A stretch of DNA of 64,000 nucleotides. It comes from Akebia trifoliata. Lineage: Eukaryota > Streptophyta > Magnoliopsida > Ranunculales > Lardizabalaceae. The position numbers and the translations under genes were made by a program. The notes under the pieces were generated by a model. That model saw nothing but the letters and a program-made list of their open reading frames with translations. It searched no databases and was not told where the DNA came from. Positions 59,635 to 64,000 of this stretch are shown here, piece after piece; within the stretch, counting starts at the first letter, position 1; each line of letters begins with the position of its first letter. The stretch is taken from the NCBI GenBank assembly GCA_017979445.1, contig CM030719.1, positions 23,219,292-23,283,291 of the forward strand, in the 5' to 3' direction.

Positions 59635-62448
59635 ATGAAGACTACATTCTTCTTTCTTTTTCTGTCTTGTGCTTTTCTTCTTATAAGAATAATGGGAGAA
59701 GAGATATCAGTTGCACCTGCAGTACCAGCATCAGCAAAAACACGAAGACTAGTACATGAAGCAAAAGCATTGCTGCACTGGAAAAACAGTTTGATCTCTT
59801 ATTCTCCTATTATTACTTCTTCATGGACATGGTCTGACCATCTCACCATGGCCTCCACTACTTGCAATTGGATTGGAATTCTATGTGACAATTATTTGGA
59901 CAGCATCGTGGAGATAAACCTCAACCATTCTAGTCTCAATGGCACTCTTCATCAATTCGATTTCTCGGCCTTCCCCAATCTCACCTCCCTAAACCTCACC
60001 TCCAATCTCTTGTTTGGAGAAATTCCAATTCAAGTTGGATTTCTTTCAAAACTCATTTCTCTTGATCTTGGTGATAACTATTTCACGGGTACGATCCCCT
60101 CTGAAATTGGAAATCTCTTACAACTCCGTATTCTCCACCTTGGTTCCAATTCACTAACAGGTACTCTTCATCAACTCAATTTCTCCTTGGCCTTCCCCAA
60201 TCTCACCAACCTAAACCTCTACGACAACGAATTGTCTGGAGAAATCCCATCTCAAATTGGGTCTCTTTCAAAACTCTTTTATCTTAGATTGAGTGGCAAC
60301 AATTTCACAGGTATGATTCCTTCTGAGCTTAGTAATTTACAAAACTTACAGTACCTCTATCTTAGCCATAACCATATAACAGGCTGTATTCCAGTGGACC
60401 TCTTTACTAGTCTTAAGAACCTCCAATTCCTTACCCTAAGAAATAATTCATTGGAAGGACCGATTCCATCAGAAATCAAGTATCTTACCAAACTTCAAAC
60501 CCTTTACCTGGCAAGGAACAAGTTCAATGGTAAGATACCCCACGAAATTGGCCTCCTCCCTAACCTCACATTTCTTAATTTATCTAATAACCCTTTCACC
60601 ACTGGGCCCATGCCATCTTGGATAGGCAACCTTAGGATGCTTGAGGTCCTAGATCTCTCGAATACAAGCTTAAATTCCAGCATTCCGAATGAGCTTGGAT
60701 CTTGCATCAACCTTTCTTATCTTGGCCTGTCATTTAACAACCTCTCTGGTGAAATCCATCCATATTTTCTATCCAATTGGACCCAACTACATTCTTTGGT
60801 GCTCGATAACAATAACTTCACTGGAATAATTCCTCCTCAAATTGGGTTTCTCAATTATCTCCATTACTTGGACTTGTCTAATAATAGATTATCAGGGCAC
60901 ACACCCCCCGAAATTGGCCTTCTAACTAACCTCACATTCCTTGATTTATCTAATAACCCGTTTACTAGTGGGCCCATACCATCGTGGATAGGTAACCTTA
61001 GGATGCTTGAGTACCTAATTCTCTCTAATACAAGCTTAAATTCCAGCATTCCCAATGAGCTTGGATCTTGCACCAACCTTATTAGACTTGACCTGTCATT
61101 TAACAACCTCTCTGGTGAATTCCATCCATATTTTCTATCCAATTGGACCCAACTCTACTCTTTGCAACTCAATAACAATAACTTCACTGGAATAATTTCT
61201 CCTCAAATTGGGTTTCTCAATTATCTCCAGTTCTTAATCTTGTCTAATAATAGATTATCAGGGCACATACCAACTGAGATTGGAATGCTATCAATTTTAG
61301 AATATTTGGATTTGTCCACAAACAATCTAAGTGGGCAAATACCAAAGGAACTTGGCAATTGTAGTGGGCTATTATTCTTGAAACTCAGTGATAATGAATT
61401 AATTGGAGAAATTCCTGAATCTATTTTCAATTTGAGTTATCTTCAAATCCTTCAAGCTTCTCAAAATCAATTGGAAGGACCTGTGCCAAGATGTTTAGGT
61501 AATTGCAAATACCTAGAAGTTCTGGACCTCGGAAGCAACAAGTTATATGATACATTTCCATTTTGGATGGAGACATTGCCTTTGTTGCAGGTCCTTGTAT
61601 TGAGATCCAACAAATTCTATGGTCCCATTGAACGTCCTCAAACGAATCATGGTTTTCAAGTGTTGCATGTTATAGATCTTTCTTCCAATGGATTTACGGG
61701 ATCTTTGCCAACAAAATATTTCCAAAGCTGGAAGTTGATGATGATGGTCAACGAGTCTCTGCCAAAATATGTTGGAGGTGATACCTACTATAAAATCTCA
61801 GTGACACTTGTGATCAAAGGATGTGATAGGGTACAAGATAAGATCTTGACCATCTTCACGTCAATCGATTTCTCTGACAATCAATTCCAAGGTGGAATTC
61901 CCGAAGCGATAGGGGACCTCAAATATCTTCATCTGTTGAATTTCTCTCATAATAAGCTCACTGGTCACATCCCTTCATCGGTAGGGAATTTAGCACAACT
62001 GGAGTCATTGGATCTATCACAAAACAAGCTCTCTGGAGAGATTCCTCAACAACTAATTCGTCTTACATTCCTTGCAGTAATGAATCTCGGGCATAATCAA
62101 CTTGTGGGAAGCATACCACAAGGCAAACAATTTGATACATTTTCAAATACTTCTTATGAAGATAATGCGGGATTATGTGGGCCTCCACTATCAAGGCAAT
62201 GCAAAGACACATATGCGATTTCTCCACCAACAGCATTCCAACAACACGAGGTTTCAATGTCCACAAGTGACTTTGATTGGAAATCTATGATGATCGGATA
62301 TGGATGTGGGATGGTAATTGGTGTTTCAATCGGATATATTACTTTCTGGAAGGAAAATGGATGGCTTACAAGGACTTTTGAAAGGAAACGACACAGTCGA
62401 GGCAAAAGGTTGAAGAGAATACATAGACTTCAGGGAAATGGAAGATGA
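59635..62448 (+). CDS. LRR receptor-like protein, kinase-less
   Basis: A 937-residue single-exon plasma-membrane receptor. The ATG is followed by a signal peptide (MKTTFFFLFLSCAFLL) and is the first Met after the TATA box. Residues 42-84 form the LRR N-cap (EAKALLHWKNSL, then Cys77-x6-Cys84). About 29 plant-type LRRs follow, 25 before and 4 after a non-LRR island at about 699-740. This is the classic Cf-type receptor-like-protein plan. Then come GLCGPPLS, a membrane helix at about 886-904 with glycines at 888, 892, 896 and 900, and a basic 32-residue tail without a kinase. LRRs 10-14 (304-425) are duplicated as 15-19 (426-547). Receptor-like proteins of this plan usually signal through SOBIR1/BAK1-type kinases. 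The N-terminal third resembles MIK2-like receptor kinases, so it may be a chimaera. The ligand is unknown. An immune role is inferred from family and neighbours. Confidence 0.95.
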   Translation: MKTTFFFLFLSCAFLLIRIMGEEISVAPAVPASAKTRRLVHEAKALLHWKNSLISYSPIITSSWTWSDHLTMASTTCNWIGILCDNYLDSIVEINLNHSSLNGTLHQFDFSAFPNLTSLNLTSNLLFGEIPIQVGFLSKLISLDLGDNYFTGTIPSEIGNLLQLRILHLGSNSLTGTLHQLNFSLAFPNLTNLNLYDNELSGEIPSQIGSLSKLFYLRLSGNNFTGMIPSELSNLQNLQYLYLSHNHITGCIPVDLFTSLKNLQFLTLRNNSLEGPIPSEIKYLTKLQTLYLARNKFNGKIPHEIGLLPNLTFLNLSNNPFTTGPMPSWIGNLRMLEVLDLSNTSLNSSIPNELGSCINLSYLGLSFNNLSGEIHPYFLSNWTQLHSLVLDNNNFTGIIPPQIGFLNYLHYLDLSNNRLSGHTPPEIGLLTNLTFLDLSNNPFTSGPIPSWIGNLRMLEYLILSNTSLNSSIPNELGSCTNLIRLDLSFNNLSGEFHPYFLSNWTQLYSLQLNNNNFTGIISPQIGFLNYLQFLILSNNRLSGHIPTEIGMLSILEYLDLSTNNLSGQIPKELGNCSGLLFLKLSDNELIGEIPESIFNLSYLQILQASQNQLEGPVPRCLGNCKYLEVLDLGSNKLYDTFPFWMETLPLLQVLVLRSNKFYGPIERPQTNHGFQVLHVIDLSSNGFTGSLPTKYFQSWKLMMMVNESLPKYVGGDTYYKISVTLVIKGCDRVQDKILTIFTSIDFSDNQFQGGIPEAIGDLKYLHLLNFSHNKLTGHIPSSVGNLAQLESLDLSQNKLSGEIPQQLIRLTFLAVMNLGHNQLVGSIPQGKQFDTFSNTSYEDNAGLCGPPLSRQCKDTYAISPPTAFQQHEVSMSTSDFDWKSMMIGYGCGMVIGVSIGYITFWKENGWLTRTFERKRHSRGKRLKRIHRLQGNGR
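60544..61275 (+). repeat. Tandem 366-bp duplication of five LRRs within the CDS
   Basis: GAAATTGGCCT at 60544 and 60910 marks two 366-bp (122-residue) blocks, each of five LRRs, differing at a minority of bases. Related blocks occur at least three times in the pseudogene at 1-2129. Confidence 0.9.
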
Positions 62449-62456
62449 AGAAATGT

Positions 62457-62526
62457 AATAAAAAGAACAAGTTTATTTCAAAATTTTCATGAGATGTTGT
62501 AGTTGGTAACATTTGTTAATAAAGCA
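62457..62526 (+). terminator. Polyadenylation signals of the receptor-like gene
   Basis: AATAAA at about 62457 and again at about 62520 (TTAATAAAGC) lie just after the TGA. The pseudogene at the left end keeps the same two signals. Confidence 0.5.
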
Positions 62527-62529
62527 AGT

Positions 62530-64000
62530 TGTCTCTTTGCCTCTAATTTAATATTACCCACCAAAAGAATGAGAAAAATATATGGTAGAAAATCATGGTA
62601 TGAGCTTGACTAGAAAATCTTATTCTGAACTTTGACTCTATAAATATTGTGTGATAAGGAATTTTTAAGATACATTTTAGTATAATCTAGCTATGCATAT
62701 CAAGAACCATAGCGCGTATTACTCACATCTCTTACATGTAGACTTCATTGATTAAGACTCATTAATTACTTCTAACTTAATCCCATCCACAAAAACTGAG
62801 TTGTAAAGACAATTTGAGTGATCCTTATCTCATATACCTTTTTTTTATATCAATAAATTGGGGCCATATTTACTTAGAGAAACCATGATGGTGTTTTAAG
62901 CATTTTGAGATTAGGGAATACATTTTACATGGGAAAAACTCGTAGTGAAAATACATTTTGATAAAATTGCCTAAAGAATCCAAGAGTCTTTACAAAAGTC
63001 ACATCTAGTGCAGAATTATAATGATTTATAATCGAGTTTTCTACTTAAACAGAACACCCAAGAGTTCAATAGATTAATTACAGAAATGAGTACAGAAAGA
63101 AAAGACTCAAGACAGATGACCCAAAATAGGAGAAATACATTGAGTACCATTTTATAATTTAAAACAACTCAGGTTGATGTGCAATACAAGCTCTCTTTTA
63201 ATAACTTAAAACAACACAAATTGGAAGGTAATAATCTGTTTGAAACATTTAGTTTGATTGGAAGTAATTAGTTGGCATAGTAGTAGTCGTAGTTTGAACA
63301 ATATTGTTAATAACAATATTCTCTTATGTCATCCAACCCCCAAAACTAAAACATAGTTTTTGAACTAAAAAATTCAAGTCAACTTGGATGACCAACTAGT
63401 TTCTTGAAAATCTATGGAGACTTTATGTTTGCATTATCATATCTATAACAGTCAACTTGGTCAAGTTTTGTAACATAGATCAAGTATTTTCAAAAAATTA
63501 CTAGTGTTTGGATGGCCAATTCTCATGGTGGAAAAATCACCTAGAGGCCTCTGAATCCAAGATGACTTACCCCTCGAATTTGATTTATCTGTGCCATGAA
63601 TGTTTTAACCTATCCTTTGGTGGATTTACACAACAAAATCGGTCTTATTAATAATTTTCTAGTCACAAGATTTACGCATTTTTTGTCATAGACTTGGGAG
63701 TTGAGAGTTGGGTTTTACTTGTTAAGATATCCCAACTTCACCCTATAACTGGAATCCTAATTAATCACCCATGGTATTGTCAACTTGTTTCAAGTTTTCA
63801 AGCACATTACTAGGAAGGCATCAGTGACCATTACCCATTGCATTGCAGGTTCCTCAACAAAGCCGCCGTAAAGACCACTGCAAGCAACCTGTGGATGCTA
63901 TGCACAATGACCAAAGTTGAGGAAACCAAGCAAATGATAAAAATGATTCTGATATTAAATGCTCTCTATGTTGATTAGCCTCAAAATCTATGACCGATAC
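62530..64000. other. 3' flank of the receptor-like gene
   Basis: Bases 62450-62990 match 2150-2900, and 63050-63160 resemble the BARD1-like 3' flank at 4400-4520. No BARD1 coding sequence follows. Near 63846, after a TTGCAG, a short open stretch (VPQQSRRKDHCKQPVDAMHN) could be an exon of an unrecognised gene that continues beyond the window. Confidence 0.45.

Noticed and set aside
63000..63300. A second BARD1 copy beyond the intact receptor-like gene
   Set aside because: Only about 110 bp of the BARD1 3' flank is shared. The expected C-terminal codons (VVGHTWLLES) do not follow.

Overview
This window is nuclear DNA from a plant, almost certainly a eudicot. It is AT-rich, its genes have GT-AG introns, and it carries plant-type LRR receptor-like proteins, CC-NB-ARC-LRR resistance-gene relics, Ty1/copia and Ty3 elements primed by initiator tRNA-Met, and several MITE families. 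I cannot name the species. Only one gene looks intact: an LRR receptor-like protein of 937 residues at 59635-62448. Almost everything else that was once coding is a pseudogene or gene fragment. I see no convincing undescribed biological system. The value of the window is a readable record of how a resistance-gene neighbourhood decays and is rearranged.

Layout, left to right. 1-2129: broken paralogue of the intact receptor-like protein. 4579-15600 (minus): BARD1-like pseudogene whose RING, extended-PHD and BRCT exons can still be read; a Ty3 retrotransposon (7298-11244) sits inside its extended-PHD exon. 16.2-18.1 kb: a foldback element and a tRNA-like SINE head. 18160-20753: CC-NB-ARC-LRR pseudogene 1. 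22.8-29.1 kb: an 870-bp direct repeat, a 131-bp tandem array and a retrotransposon 3' LTR. 30.9-32.0 kb: a foldback element of about 1.06 kb. 33.8-34.3 kb: CCCH zinc-finger pseudogene. 34.9-36.5 kb: nested DNA transposons. 40.3-40.9 kb: LINE fragment. 41269-42810: NLR pseudogene 2, fused to a peptide/nitrate transporter fragment. 43.7-48.1 kb: fragments of an importin-like gene, PDAT, hexokinase and the transporter. 48513-53569 (minus): recent Ty1/copia element. 55.1-56.4 kb: tandem array of about 200 bp. 57.0-57.4 kb: Ty3 RNase H relic. 58.0-58.4 kb: MITE inside a TA microsatellite. 59.6-62.4 kb: the intact receptor-like protein.

The pieces are linked by local duplication. The two receptor-like copies share 3' flanks, the two NLR copies share 5' flanks, and a transporter-3'-UTR/BARD1-3'-flank block recurs near 3.1-4.2, 43.0-43.7 and 48.1-54.1 kb. 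The intact receptor-like protein would act at the plasma membrane as a kinase-less immune or peptide receptor; it has a four-step GxxxG transmembrane helix of the kind associated with partner kinases.

All family calls come from reading translated sequence by eye; no database search was run. Exon borders in pseudogenes are approximate unless a splice site is given.
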